The translations under genes and the position numbers were made by a program. The notes under the pieces are model-generated. The model saw only the letters and a program-made list of their open reading frames with translations, did no database searches and was not told the DNA's origin. A stretch of 64,000 nucleotides of DNA from Streptomyces rubellomurinus (GTDB lineage: Bacteria; Actinomycetota; Actinomycetes; Streptomycetales; Streptomycetaceae), in assembly GCF_000961885.1 (NCBI RefSeq), contig NZ_JZKH01000007.1, forward strand, positions 77,160-141,159. Direction: 5' to 3'. The first letter of the stretch is position 1. The number at the start of each line of letters is the position of its first letter. Shown here piece after piece: positions 37,951 through 46,424 of this stretch.

Positions 37951-39087
37951 ATGGGACTCACCAGTCACAAACTGGTGGCGCTGGTGGCGCTGCTCGCGGT
38001 GTTCACGGTGCTCGGCACGCTCTGGGTGTGGCCCAGGCTCGCCGTCCGCAGCTGGCCCGCGATGTTCCTGCGGCTGGGCACCGTCGTGGCGACCCAGCTG
38101 ACGCTGCTGGCCGCGCTCGGCCTCGCGATCAACGACTACTTCGTGTTCTACAGCAGCTGGTCCGACCTGCTCGGCCACGAGCACGGCGCCGCCGTCATCC
38201 AGAGCGCCGGTACGGGCGGCGCCGCCGCCGGCCCGGCCGGGGTGCAGGTGCTCGGCCAGGCGGACGTCACCGGCGCCCCCTCGGTCGGCCGCGACCCGGC
38301 CCAGATCGGCCGGCTCGACCGGGTCCGGCTGCCCGGCGGCACCACCGGCCTCAGCACCGACGGCTACGTCTACCTGCCGCCGCAGTACTTCCAGCCCGGC
38401 GGCGAGGCGCGGCACTTCCCCGCCGTCCTGGTGCTCACCGGCTTCCCCGGCGACGCCGCCAACCTGGTCGGCAAGCTCCGCTACCCCGCGCACGAGCTCG
38501 ACCTGTTGAAGCAGGGCGCGATGAAGCCGACCGTCCTGGTGCTGATGCGGCCCTCGCCGTCGATGCCGCGCGACAGCGAGTGCGAGGACGTCCCGAACGG
38601 CCCGCAGGCGCAGAGCTACTTCGCCACCGACGTGCCCGCCGACCTGCGCGCCTCCTACCGGGTCCTGACCGGCCCGGGCAGCCTGGGCGTGATCGGCGAC
38701 TCCACCGGCGGCTACTGCGCCGTCAAGCTCGGCATGGTGCACCCGCAGACCTTCGGCGCCGTGGTCTCGCTGTCCGGCTACTTCAAGGCGGCCGACGACG
38801 TGACCACCGGCGACCTCTTCGCCGGCAGCCCGCAGCGCCGCGACGAGGCCGACCTCAACTGGCGCCTGGCGCACCTGCCGGTGCCCGCGCTGTCGGTGCT
38901 GCTCGCCGACAGCAAGCAGGACGGCAGCACGTACGCCGACTCCACCGCCTTCGCGGCCGCCGCCCGTCCGCCGCTGACCGTCACCCAGGAGACGGTGGAC
39001 GCGGGCGGGCACAACTTCACCACCTGGAACCGGCTGCTGCCGCCCTCGCTGAGCTGGCTCAGCGCGCACCTGGCCGATCCGGCGTAG
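37951..39087 (+). CDS. Membrane-anchored esterase (antigen-85/esterase D-like)
   Basis: The protein has 378 residues. Two N-terminal helices (LVALVALLAVFTVLGTLWVWP and MFLRLGTVVATQLTLLAALGLAI) anchor it. The catalytic domain (about 125-378) shows GYVYLPPQYF, the nucleophile elbow GVIGDSTGGYCA (Ser about 252), an acid near LLADSKQDG and His in VDAGGHNFTTW. The fold matches esterase D/mycolyltransferase-type hydrolases with an outward-facing active site. The substrate is unknown. GGGGAGG and GGAGG lie before ATG 37951. Confidence 0.82.
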   Translation: MGLTSHKLVALVALLAVFTVLGTLWVWPRLAVRSWPAMFLRLGTVVATQLTLLAALGLAINDYFVFYSSWSDLLGHEHGAAVIQSAGTGGAAAGPAGVQVLGQADVTGAPSVGRDPAQIGRLDRVRLPGGTTGLSTDGYVYLPPQYFQPGGEARHFPAVLVLTGFPGDAANLVGKLRYPAHELDLLKQGAMKPTVLVLMRPSPSMPRDSECEDVPNGPQAQSYFATDVPADLRASYRVLTGPGSLGVIGDSTGGYCAVKLGMVHPQTFGAVVSLSGYFKAADDVTTGDLFAGSPQRRDEADLNWRLAHLPVPALSVLLADSKQDGSTYADSTAFAAAARPPLTVTQETVDAGGHNFTTWNRLLPPSLSWLSAHLADPA

Positions 39088-39116
39088 CGGAGGCGGTGTT
39101 GGAGGCGGTGTTGGTG

Positions 39117-39170
39117 CCCGCCGGCTCGGCGCGGTGCTTAGGTGCGGTGGGCGCGCGTCGAGCCGGCGGG
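39117..39170. terminator. Terminator between esterase and universal stress gene
   Basis: A perfect 12-bp stem (CCCGCCGGCTCG / CGAGCCGGCGGG) with a 30-nt loop lies in the convergent gap. A tandem 12-bp duplication (GAGGCGGTGTTG twice, 39090-39113) precedes it. Confidence 0.55.
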
Positions 39171-39189
39171 GGACTCGGGGTCTCGCTGC

Positions 39190-39675
39190 TCAGCGGGCGA
39201 GCAGCGGCAGCGGGGCGCCGGTGCGGGCGGGCAGTTCGAGGCGGGTCAGCAGCGCGGACGGGGAGACCTCGACGACCCGGCAGCCCGCCCGGTGCCGGCA
39301 GTGCCGGGCGACCGAGCCGTGCCGCAGCCGGTCGAGGCGGCGGCGGGTGGCGGTGCCGAGGACGAGCAGGTCCGCCGGGCCGGTGACGGCGCCGACCAGG
39401 GCGGGCCCGGGCTCGGCGCGCACCACCAGCGGGTGGATGACCAGGCCGGACGGGAAGCCGCCGTACGCCTGCTCGAAGGCGACGTCGAGGCGCCGCCGGG
39501 CGGCGTGCTCCAGCTCGGCGAGCGGGCGCAGCCCGGCCCGCTCGTTCGCCGTCCAGGCGGCGACCGGGACCAGGACGGCCTCCTGCCGGGCGGCCTCGCC
39601 GACCGCGTGGTAGAGGGCGGCGAGACTGCTCAGTGATCCGCTCAGGCCGACGATCACCCGGGTCGTTCCGGTCAT
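39190..39675 (-). CDS. Universal stress protein, UspA family
   Basis: The protein has 161 residues, one USP domain. It begins TRVIVGLSGSLSSLAAL and ends with the nucleotide-site pattern LVLGTATRRRLDRLRHGSVARHCRHRAGCRVVEV. The usual G2xG9xG is changed to G-T-A-T with a later GS, so ATP binding may be weakened. It is transcribed in the same direction as kdpB, 170 nt downstream, with its own 11-bp-period repeats upstream. USP proteins can modulate K+ transporters and KdpD, so a link to the adjacent KdpB is plausible. Confidence 0.85.
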   Translation of the reverse strand: MTGTTRVIVGLSGSLSSLAALYHAVGEAARQEAVLVPVAAWTANERAGLRPLAELEHAARRRLDVAFEQAYGGFPSGLVIHPLVVRAEPGPALVGAVTGPADLLVLGTATRRRLDRLRHGSVARHCRHRAGCRVVEVSPSALLTRLELPARTGAPLPLLAR

Positions 39676-39766
39676 GGCCGTTCGCCTCCGTCTCCTCGGT
39701 ACTCCTGGGTACACCGCTCTCCGGATGCCTCCAGTGAACCCCGGAACCCGTCACTCCGTACCGCTC

Positions 39767-39815
39767 CTGACACCGCCATGACGCCGGTCGTGCACTTCTT
39801 GACGGCCTCCTGACA
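39767..39815 (-). promoter_or_regulatory. Two 11-bp-period direct-repeat sites upstream of usp
   Basis: Read on the reverse strand, TGTCAGG-AGGCC-GTCAAG (39815-39797) and CGTCATG-GCGGT-GTCAG (39783-39767) each contain GTCA repeated with an 11-bp period. This is the geometry of OmpR/PhoB-class response-regulator sites. They lie 92-140 nt upstream of the usp start. Confidence 0.55.
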
Positions 39816-39845
39816 GGGCCGGTCGCCGTCGTCACCCGGCCGGCC

Positions 39846-42002
39846 TCAGCCGAGCCCCGGCACGAACTGGATCAGCAGGTCGATCGCCTTGATCCCGAGG
39901 AAGGGCAGGACGAGCCCGCCGAGCCCGTACACCCGGAGGTTGCGCCGCAGCAGGTCGGTCGCGGAGGCCGGCTGGTAGCGCACGCCGCGCAGGGCGAGCG
40001 GGATCAGGGCGACGATGATCAGCGCGTTGAAGATGATCGCGGAGGCGATCGCCGAGGTGGGGCTGTGCAGTTCCATGATGTTGAGGTGGTGCAGCCCGGG
40101 GTAGGCGTGGGCGAACATCGCGGGGATGATCGCGAAGAACTTGGCCACGTCGTTGGTGATCGAGAAGGTGGTCAACGCGCCCCGGGTGATGAGGAGTTGC
40201 TTGCCGACCCGGATGATGTCGATCAGCTTCGCCGGGTTGGAGTCGAGGTCGACCATGTTGCCGGCCTCCTTGGCGGCCGGGGTGCCGGAGTTCATCGCGA
40301 CGCCGACGTCGGCCTGGGCGAGCGCGGGGGCGTCGTTGGTGCCGTCCCCGGTCATCGCGACCATGTTCCCGGCGGCCTGTTCGCGCCGCAGGTGGGCCAG
40401 CTTGTCCTCGGGGGTGGCCTCGGCGAGGAAGTCGTCGACGCCGGCCTCGGCGGCGATCGCCTTCGCGGTGAGCGCGTTGTCACCGGTGACCATCACCGTG
40501 CGGATGCCCATCCGCCGCAGTTCGGCGAAGCGTTCGGCGATGCCCTCCTTGACGACGTCCTTGAGCTCGACGACGCCGAGCGCCCGGGCGCCGTGCCGGT
40601 CGTGGACGGCGACCAGCAGCGGGGTGCCGCCGGCCTCGGCGATCCGGTCCACCAGTGGCTTGGCCTCCATCGGCAGCCGGCCGCCGGCTTTCACCACCCA
40701 GCGGGCGACGGCGCTCGCGGCGCCCTTGCGGACGAGGCAGGCGGCGCCGTCCGGCCAGCTGAGGTCCACGCCGCTCATCCGGCTGTGCGCGCTGAACGGG
40801 ACGGGCCGCCGCTCGCCCAGTTCGCCGGGGGCGCGCGGCGGCACCCAGTACTGACGGTGCGTCAGTTCGACGATCGACCGCCCCTCCGGGGTCTCGTCCG
40901 CGACGGAGGTCAACTGGGCGGCCTCGGCGAGCTGTTCGGCGGTCGCGCCGGGCAGCGGGTGCAGCGCGACGGCACGGCGGTTGCCGTGGGTGATGGTGCC
41001 GGTCTTGTCGAGCAGCAGCACGTCCACGTCCCCGGCGGCCTCCACCGCCCGGCCGGACAGGGCCACGACGTTGCGCTGCACCAGCCGGTCCATCCCGGCG
41101 ATGCCGATCGCCGACAGCAGCGCGCCGATCGTGGTCGGGATCAGCGCGACCATCAGCGCCACCAGCACGATCGTGGTCTGCGGCGCGTGCGCGTAGATCG
41201 CCATCGGCTGGAGGGAGACGACGGAGAGCAGGAAGACGATGGTGAGCGAGGCGAGCAGGATGTTCAGCGCGATCTCGTTCGGCGTCTTCTGCCGGTTCGC
41301 GCCCTCGACCAGCGCGATCATCCGGTCCACGAAGCTCTGCCCGGGGCGGGAGGTGACCCGGACGACCAGGTGGTCCGACAGCACCTTGGTGCCGCCGGTG
41401 ACGCCGGTGCGGTCGCCGCCGGACTCGCGGACGACGGGCGCGGACTCGCCGGTGATCGCCGACTCGTCGACGGTCGCGACGCCCTCGACCACCTCGCCGT
41501 CGCGCGGGATCACCTCGCCGGCCGGCACGAGGACGATGTCGTGCAGCATCAACTCCTCGGCGGGCAGCACCTCGTGGCGGTGGTCGCGGGTGCCGACCCG
41601 CCAGTGCAGCAGCCGCCGGGCGGTGGTCGCGGACTGGGCCGCGCGCAGCGAGTCGGCCTGGGCCTTGCCCCGGCTCTCGGCGACGGCCTCGGCGAGGTTG
41701 GCGAACAGGACGGTCAGCCAGAGCCAGAACGAGATCACCCAGGCGAACACGCTCGGGTGGACGACGGCGGTGATCGTGGTGAGCGCCGAGCCGGTCTCGA
41801 CCACCAGCATCACCGGGTTGCGCATCATGGCGCGGGGGTGGAGCTTGCGGACGGCGGCGGGCAGTGCCTCGGCGAGCTGGGCGCGGGTGATCAGTGTGCG
41901 GCGGCTCCTCGGCGCGGAGGGGCGGTGGCTCTGGCGTGGTGGCTCCGGGGGATTCTGCTGGTCGGGTGTGGTGTCCGGTGTGGTGAGGGCCGAACGGCGC
42001 AT
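39846..42002 (-). CDS. kdpB: KdpB-type potassium-transporting P-type ATPase subunit
   Basis: The protein has 718 residues. KdpB hallmarks are present: DESAITGES (TGES about 184-187), phosphorylation DKTGTITHG (about 332-340), [22 protein letters not shown] and the KdpB-specific [16 protein letters not shown] in M5. In KdpFABC this subunit hydrolyses ATP to drive K+ through KdpA, helped by KdpC. Neither kdpA, kdpC nor kdpF lies within reach here: downstream is usp and upstream a peptide gene on the other strand. ATG 42002 gives the expected length; ATG 42109 is possible but has no ribosome site. The N-terminal ~35 residues are Pro/Ser/Arg-rich and unlike the family. Confidence 0.92.
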   Translation of the reverse strand: MRRSALTTPDTTPDQQNPPEPPRQSHRPSAPRSRRTLITRAQLAEALPAAVRKLHPRAMMRNPVMLVVETGSALTTITAVVHPSVFAWVISFWLWLTVLFANLAEAVAESRGKAQADSLRAAQSATTARRLLHWRVGTRDHRHEVLPAEELMLHDIVLVPAGEVIPRDGEVVEGVATVDESAITGESAPVVRESGGDRTGVTGGTKVLSDHLVVRVTSRPGQSFVDRMIALVEGANRQKTPNEIALNILLASLTIVFLLSVVSLQPMAIYAHAPQTTIVLVALMVALIPTTIGALLSAIGIAGMDRLVQRNVVALSGRAVEAAGDVDVLLLDKTGTITHGNRRAVALHPLPGATAEQLAEAAQLTSVADETPEGRSIVELTHRQYWVPPRAPGELGERRPVPFSAHSRMSGVDLSWPDGAACLVRKGAASAVARWVVKAGGRLPMEAKPLVDRIAEAGGTPLLVAVHDRHGARALGVVELKDVVKEGIAERFAELRRMGIRTVMVTGDNALTAKAIAAEAGVDDFLAEATPEDKLAHLRREQAAGNMVAMTGDGTNDAPALAQADVGVAMNSGTPAAKEAGNMVDLDSNPAKLIDIIRVGKQLLITRGALTTFSITNDVAKFFAIIPAMFAHAYPGLHHLNIMELHSPTSAIASAIIFNALIIVALIPLALRGVRYQPASATDLLRRNLRVYGLGGLVLPFLGIKAIDLLIQFVPGLG

Positions 42003-42331
42003 CGTCTCGGGGACCTTCCGGGCCGCCCCGGATTGCTGGATCGCGGGGCGGCGGGGCTCGGTGGCGGCGGGGGACGGCGCACAGCCCACCACCGGATTCC
42101 GGCGCGCCATGCGGGTCTTGACGTGGGCTTGGCGTCCGACCGGCCATCCTTGACAGTTCCCTGACACTGCGCCCGATCGGCTCGAACGCCCGTTCCGGGG
42201 GCCTGTCAGGGGAGCGTCAAGGTCCGGGCCCGTCGCGTACGACCTGTGTCAAGGGCGGGGCCGCGCGGCGCGCGGAGGGGTTCCACTGGAGGTGTCCGGC
42301 CGTACGGCCAGTCACCCGAAGGGACCTCGCC
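42003..42331. other. Divergent intergenic region between kdpB and the 55-aa peptide gene
   Basis: This 329-nt gap holds the paired regulatory repeats listed next and an extra half-site TGTCAAGG at 42247-42254. The kdpB-proximal 140 nt could encode an N-terminal extension of KdpB but lacks KdpB similarity. Nothing else was recognised. Confidence 0.5.
42148..42222. promoter_or_regulatory. Divergent pair of 11-bp-period direct-repeat sites
   Basis: Toward kdpB (reverse strand, 42166-42148) the site reads TGTCAGGGAACTGTCAAGG. Toward the peptide gene (forward, 42204-42222) it reads TGTCAGGGGAGCGTCAAGG. They match at 16 of 19 positions, face opposite ways and share the TGTCAGG-N5-GTCAAGG pattern with the usp site. 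An OmpR-class regulator (KdpE would be the obvious candidate) binding both would coordinate the divergent genes. Confidence 0.6.
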
Positions 42332-42499
42332 ATGAACGACACCGCCCTCGCCGTCGAACCTCCGCTACTGCCCCGGGTGGTCCGGCTGCTCGACCGACCG
42401 GCCCAGCCCGAACCGCCGGTCCGGATCCCCGAGCCCGAGCGCGCGCACGACCGCACCCGCCCGGCGCACTGCCGCATCGCGATGCAGTTCGAAGACTGA
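42332..42499 (+). CDS. 55-aa peptide coupled to a PLP decarboxylase
   Basis: The peptide begins MNDTALAVEPPLLPRVV and ends AHCRIAMQFED. It is Pro/Arg/Glu-rich with one Cys, no signal peptide and no membrane segment. The G-rich codon pattern is normal for the genome, and the gene sits 19 nt before the decarboxylase start, so they form one transcript under the 11-bp repeats. It might be a regulatory subunit, a leader peptide or a precursor peptide modified by the enzyme. Only the small size and conserved-looking acidic end support these ideas. Confidence 0.6.
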   Translation: MNDTALAVEPPLLPRVVRLLDRPAQPEPPVRIPEPERAHDRTRPAHCRIAMQFED

Positions 42500-42518
42500 C
42501 CCCGAAGGAGTGCCACCC

Positions 42519-43862
42519 ATGACGCAGCTCGCCGTTCCACCCCTCCCCTGCGGCCTCGCCGACGCGCTCGGCGGCCCCTGGCCCGCCTCGGCCCGGACCG
42601 GGCCGGGCGGCGAGGTGCTGGTCGGCGGGGTCGGGCTGGCGGAGGCTGCCGAGCGGTTCGGCACCCCGCTGTACGTGCTGGACGAGGGCGAGGTGCGCGG
42701 CCGCGCCCGGGCGTACCGGCGGGCGCTGCCGCACGCGGAGGTGCTGTACGCGGCGAAGGCCTTCCTGTGCAGCGCGATCGCCGACTGGGTCGCGGAGGAG
42801 GGCCTGGGGCTGGACGTCTGCTCGGCCGGTGAGCTGTGGCTGGCCGTGTCCGCCGGCTTCCCGGCGCAGCGGATCCTGCTGCACGGCAACGCCAAGTCCC
42901 CGGAGGAGCTGCGGCTGGCCCGGCGGCTGCGGGTCGGGCGGATCGTGATCGACGGCCCGGCGGAGATCGCCCGGCTGGCCGCCCTGGTCGCCGCCGACAC
43001 CCCGCAGAAGGTGCTGGTGCGGGTGGTGCCCGGGATCGCCGCCGGGCACCACGCGGCCGTGCGGACCGGAGTCGGCGGCCAGAAGTTCGGCTTCCCGGTC
43101 GAGGGCGGCGACGCGGCCGATGCCATCGCCCGGGTGCTCGACCAGCCGAGCCTCGAACTCGCCGGACTGCACTGCCACTTGGGCTCGCAGATCACCTCGG
43201 TCGGGCCGTACCTGGAGGCGGTGGACGCGCTGGTGCGGTTGCTCGCGGAGGTGCGGGAGCGGCACGGCGTCGAACTGCCCGAGCTGGACCTCGGCGGCGG
43301 GCACGGCATCAGGTACCTGCCCGGGGACGCGGAGTTCGACCTCGCCGAGTTCGCGGTCCGGGTGACCGACCGGCTGGCCGTGCGGTGTGCCGAGGCCGGC
43401 CTGGAGGTGCCCCGGCTGATCGTCGAGCCGGGGCGTGCGCTCGCCGGGCCGGCGGCCGTCGCCGTGTACCGGGTGCTGTCGGTGAAGCACACGGCGGACG
43501 GCCGCTGCTTCGTCGCCGTCGACGGCGGCATGAGCGACAACCCGCGCCCGGCGCTGTACGGATCGCCGTACAGCGTCCGGCTGGTGGGACGCCGCTCGGA
43601 CGCGGGCTCGGCCCGGGTCGACGTGGTCGGCCGGCACTGCGAGGCCGGGGACGTGCTGGTGCGCGACGCGGTGCTCCCGGCCGACCTGCGGCCCGGCGAC
43701 CTGCTGGCCGTACCCGCGGCGGGGGCGTACCAGCTGTCGATGGCGTCCGGCTACAACCTGGTCGGCCGCCCGGCCGTCGCCGCGGTGAGGGACGGCCGGG
43801 CGCGGCTGTTGATCCGGCGGGAGACGGTCGAGGACTTCCGCTTGCGGGAGGTCGGCCGCTGA
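42519..43862 (+). CDS. PLP-dependent decarboxylase, diaminopimelate decarboxylase-like
   Basis: The protein has 447 residues. Fold-III PLP enzyme motifs are present: YAAKAFLC (Schiff-base Lys about 74), HGNAKSPEEL, GLHCHLGSQI, DLGGGHGIRY (PLP phosphate), EPGRALAGPA and a C-terminal VPAAGAYQLSMASGYN, where LysA has AYxxSMAS.YN. It should decarboxylate meso-diaminopimelate or a related amino acid. AAGGAG at 42505-42510 fixes ATG 42519. A standard lysA is usually linked to argS/hom/thr genes in these genomes. Placement next to a peptide gene and kdpB suggests a second, specialised enzyme. Confidence 0.88.
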   Translation: MTQLAVPPLPCGLADALGGPWPASARTGPGGEVLVGGVGLAEAAERFGTPLYVLDEGEVRGRARAYRRALPHAEVLYAAKAFLCSAIADWVAEEGLGLDVCSAGELWLAVSAGFPAQRILLHGNAKSPEELRLARRLRVGRIVIDGPAEIARLAALVAADTPQKVLVRVVPGIAAGHHAAVRTGVGGQKFGFPVEGGDAADAIARVLDQPSLELAGLHCHLGSQITSVGPYLEAVDALVRLLAEVRERHGVELPELDLGGGHGIRYLPGDAEFDLAEFAVRVTDRLAVRCAEAGLEVPRLIVEPGRALAGPAAVAVYRVLSVKHTADGRCFVAVDGGMSDNPRPALYGSPYSVRLVGRRSDAGSARVDVVGRHCEAGDVLVRDAVLPADLRPGDLLAVPAAGAYQLSMASGYNLVGRPAVAAVRDGRARLLIRRETVEDFRLREVGR

Positions 43863-43872
43863 GGCGCTGCCG

Positions 43873-44139
43873 TCAACGAGCGATGGTGGAGACGTACTGA
43901 TCCGACGACAGCTCGTACACCCGCACCCGCCGGCCGGTGGCGGGATGGACGGTCTCGCGGGCCAGGTGCATTCCCAGTTTGGTCATAATCCGCTCGGAGG
44001 CGTCGTTTCCCGCCTGGGCGATGCTGACGATCCGCTCCAGTCCGCGCTCCTCGAACCCGAACCGGACGGCGGCCATGGGCGCGACGTCGCTCTCGTGCCA
44101 GCGGCGCAGGATCAGACGGGGAGTCCTCAGGGTGACCAT
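43873..44139 (-). pseudogene. GNAT acetyltransferase remnant with internal deletion
   Basis: The 88-residue frame joins the beginning of a RimJ/RimL-type acetyltransferase (MVTLRTPRLILRRWHESDVAPMAAV) directly to its end (RFGFEERGLERIVSIAQAGNDASERIMTKLGMH). About 80-90 residues are missing, including the acetyl-CoA pyrophosphate loop, so it cannot be active. The deletion keeps the frame. It is convergent with the decarboxylase, 10 nt away. Confidence 0.8.
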
Positions 44140-44202
44140 CCCGCCATTCTCGCGCACCGCTGTTCAGCGCCCGATCGGGCTATCCGACCGACGGATTAAT
44201 GG

Positions 44203-44230
44203 GTGACGCCCTGTCACACATGAGTATTAC
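44203..44230 (+). promoter_or_regulatory. Promoter predicted to give a leaderless lipoprotein mRNA
   Basis: GTGACG (44203-44208) and TATTAC (44225-44230) are 16 nt apart. The -10 ends 9 nt before ATG 44240, so the TSS would fall at or next to the A of ATG. No ribosome site is visible upstream of the start. Confidence 0.4.
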
Positions 44231-44239
44231 AGTCTGCCC

Positions 44240-44854
44240 ATGATTCGAATGACTCGTGTGTATCCCGTTGCGATCCTCGGCGTCTCCGCCCTTCTCCTCA
44301 CGGCCTGCTCCTCCTCGGGCTCCTCCACGTCCTCGGGCTCCTCGTCGTCCGCGACGGCTGCCGCATCGGGCAGCGCCGCGCCCAGTGCTGCCGCATCGAG
44401 CGCGGCCGCTTCGGTGCCGGCCGCCGCGCCGACGTCGGCCGCCCCCTCGAAGGCGGCCGGCGGATCGGGCGGCGCGGCTGCCCCGGCAGGTGCGAACACC
44501 ATCACCATCAGCGGCAGCAACGGCGGGACGTTCCAGTTCGAGGCGCCCAACTGTCTCGGCCAGAAGTCCTCGTCCGGCAACCTGGCCGTGACGGCGACGG
44601 GCGGGGCCGACAAGAAGACCGCGCTGGTCATGGGCTTCGACGGCAAGGGGCAGATGAGCCTGCTGCTGACCATCGGCGACGGCGAGGACCCGAAGTCGGC
44701 CGTGTGGACGGGCAAGGCCCCGGTCGGTGCGGCGGCCGGCCGCACCGAGGACGCCGTCACGTTCACCGATCTGGCGGTGCAGCAGATGCCGGGCGGCTTC
44801 TCGGCCAAGGCCAGCGGTTCCCTGAAGTGCGAGTCCCAGGACGGGCTGCTCTGA
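44240..44854 (+). CDS. Surface lipoprotein with Ser/Ala-rich linker
   Basis: The protein has 204 residues. The signal peptide ends in the lipobox LTAC (Cys about 23). A low-complexity Ser/Ala/Pro linker (about 24-85) lifts a beta-rich domain of about 115 residues (TITISGSNGGTFQFEAPNC, MGFDGKGQMSLLLTIGDG) from the membrane. Two Cys in the domain may pair. This layout resembles mycobacterial LpqH-like lipoproteins, but the match is architectural only. Ligand unknown. Confidence 0.78.
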   Translation: MIRMTRVYPVAILGVSALLLTACSSSGSSTSSGSSSSATAAASGSAAPSAAASSAAASVPAAAPTSAAPSKAAGGSGGAAAPAGANTITISGSNGGTFQFEAPNCLGQKSSSGNLAVTATGGADKKTALVMGFDGKGQMSLLLTIGDGEDPKSAVWTGKAPVGAAAGRTEDAVTFTDLAVQQMPGGFSAKASGSLKCESQDGLL

Positions 44855-44866
44855 CCGACCGGAGCC

Positions 44867-44899
44867 GCGCGAGAAGTCGGCCCGGCCGACTTCTCGCGC
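44867..44899. terminator. Hairpin with the shared GAAGTCGGCC core (copy 1)
   Basis: Sixteen-base arms around a single central C (arms begin GCGCGAGAAGTCGG). It lies directly after the lipoprotein stop, between convergent genes. The inner 21 nt are identical to the hairpin at 47761-47797. Confidence 0.85.
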
Positions 44900-44923
44900 C
44901 ACGCTGTCGGGAGGGACGCGCGG

Positions 44924-45277
44924 TCAGGCGGGCTGCCAGAGCTCGATGCGGTTGCCCTCGGGATCGGTGACCCAGCCGAACCGGCCGACGCCCGCCAGGT
45001 CCTGCGTCTCCTCGGCGACCTCCGCCCCCTTGGCCCGCAGCTGCGCCAGCATCGCATCGAGGTCGCGGACCCGGAAGTTGAGCATGGTCTGCTGGGAGCG
45101 GGGCCCGAAGTAGTCGGTGTCGGCGTCGAAGGTCGTGAAGACCATCGGCCCGGGTTCCTGGCGCCACAGGCCGTACTCGTCGGCGTCCAGGCCCAGGCAG
45201 TCGCGGTACCACGCGTTCAGGGCCGCCGGGTCGGCGGCCCGCAGGAAGTACCCACCGATTCCACGCACGCGTTCCAT
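44924..45277 (-). CDS. VOC-superfamily (glyoxalase-like) protein
   Basis: The protein has 117 residues, one vicinal-oxygen-chelate unit of two beta-alpha-beta modules: GGYFLRAADPAALNAWYRDCLGLD and MLNFRVRDLDAMLAQLRAKGAEV...WVTDPEGNRIELWQP. The terminal Glu in IELW is the usual metal ligand; the N-terminal His is replaced by Tyr/Phe, so metal binding is doubtful. It could be a bleomycin-type binding or dioxygenase-like protein. It lies 12 nt after the zinc-ribbon gene. Confidence 0.85.
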   Translation of the reverse strand: MERVRGIGGYFLRAADPAALNAWYRDCLGLDADEYGLWRQEPGPMVFTTFDADTDYFGPRSQQTMLNFRVRDLDAMLAQLRAKGAEVAEETQDLAGVGRFGWVTDPEGNRIELWQPA

Positions 45278-45289
45278 GCGGCCATCCTG

Positions 45290-45700
45290 TCAGGGCAGCG
45301 GGCGTTCGTGGGCGACCACGGCGGACTTCCGCAGCCGGGTGTCGTACGCCGTCCAGCAGTCCGAGACCTCGATGCCCACCTCGGCGCCGCAGCCGGCGCA
45401 CACCAGGTTCGGCCCGTCCGCGCCGTCGCGGCGGCAACATCCGTACAGCCGGGCCGTGTTCGGATGCGGCCCCATGCCCACGGCGTCCGCCGGGTGGATG
45501 ACCCAGTCGAGCTCCGAGGAGACGCGGGGGTTGTACGGCTCCGGGTCGGCGGCGAACCGGCCCTGCGGCACGTGCGACGGGCCGTACGTGTAGTGGGCGC
45601 GCCCCTTGATCCGGGGCAGCGGCTGCCACGCCTGCTGCTCCACGGAGTTGGACAGGGGCCTGGCGCACTGCCGGCAACGGAAGACGGTTCCTGTCGACAC
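45290..45700 (-). CDS. Zinc-ribbon protein of unknown function
   Basis: The protein has 136 residues from GTG 45700; a GTG further upstream is possible. CRQC near 9-12 and CAGC near 100-103, plus CC in YGCCRRDG and a Cys in SDCW, give two possible zinc sites separated by a loop with Trp/Tyr/Pro (YTYGPSHVPQGRFA). The motif HYTYGPSHVPQGRF looks conserved-type but I do not recognise the family. It is probably a cytoplasmic nucleic-acid or protein-binding protein. It forms a tandem pair with the VOC gene. Confidence 0.65.
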   Translation of the reverse strand: MSTGTVFRCRQCARPLSNSVEQQAWQPLPRIKGRAHYTYGPSHVPQGRFAADPEPYNPRVSSELDWVIHPADAVGMGPHPNTARLYGCCRRDGADGPNLVCAGCGAEVGIEVSDCWTAYDTRLRKSAVVAHERPLP

Positions 45701-45816
45701 CCTGACGAATCCCCCAGTTGATCGCCCGCTCACGTCCCGCCATTCAAGCACGCGCCGGGTGGCGACGGCCGGGTGCGACCGTCCGGGCCCCGGCCGCTCG
45801 CCACCGGGGGTAGCGG

Positions 45817-46392
45817 CTACCGGTCCGGCCGGTACCGGAGGCCGTCGAGGATCAGGTCGAGGAGGCGGCCGGCCCGGTCCCGCTGGGCGGCGGAGTCGGT
45901 GACCAGGGAGACGCCGGCGAGGCTGAGGCCGAGGTCGATGGGCTCGACGTCCGAGCGCAGCAGGCCGGCCTCGGCCCCGGCGCGCAGCAGGGAGCCGATC
46001 GCCGCGCTCAACTTGTCGAGGGATTCGGCGAAGGGGTCCGCGCCGGAGGCGACCGCGGCCCGCAGGGCGTCCGCCATGCCCTGCTTGGCGGCCAGGTAGC
46101 CGATGAACCGGTCCATCCACAGGCGCAGCGCCCGGTCCGGCGGGAGCTCGGCGAGCAGTTCGGCGGCGCTGTCGCAGACGCGGGCGAGCTCGTTGCGGTA
46201 GGCCGCCTCGACCAGTGCCTCGCGGGTGGGGAAGTGCCGGTAGAGCGTGGCCGAGCCGACGCCGGCGGCCTTGGCGATCGTGTCGATCGGGACGTCCGCG
46301 CCCTTCTCGGCGAAGGCGCGGACGGCTGCTTCGAGGATCCGCTCGCGGTTGCGGCGGGCATCGGCGCGCAACATGCTCGGCTGGGTGGTCAC
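45817..46392 (-). CDS. TetR-family repressor, AcrR-like
   Basis: The protein has 191 residues. The DNA-binding part is RADARRNRERILEAAVRAFAEKGADVPIDTIAKAAGVGSATLYRHFPTREALVEA. The C-terminal domain (about 85-190) is helical. GTG 46392 begins the gene. It is divergent from an SDR gene whose promoter carries two palindromes, so repression of that gene is likely. Confidence 0.92.
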   Translation of the reverse strand: MTTQPSMLRADARRNRERILEAAVRAFAEKGADVPIDTIAKAAGVGSATLYRHFPTREALVEAAYRNELARVCDSAAELLAELPPDRALRLWMDRFIGYLAAKQGMADALRAAVASGADPFAESLDKLSAAIGSLLRAGAEAGLLRSDVEPIDLGLSLAGVSLVTDSAAQRDRAGRLLDLILDGLRYRPDR

Positions 46393-46424
46393 GGCTGTTC
46401 CCTTCGTCCGGAGGCCAGTCTACC

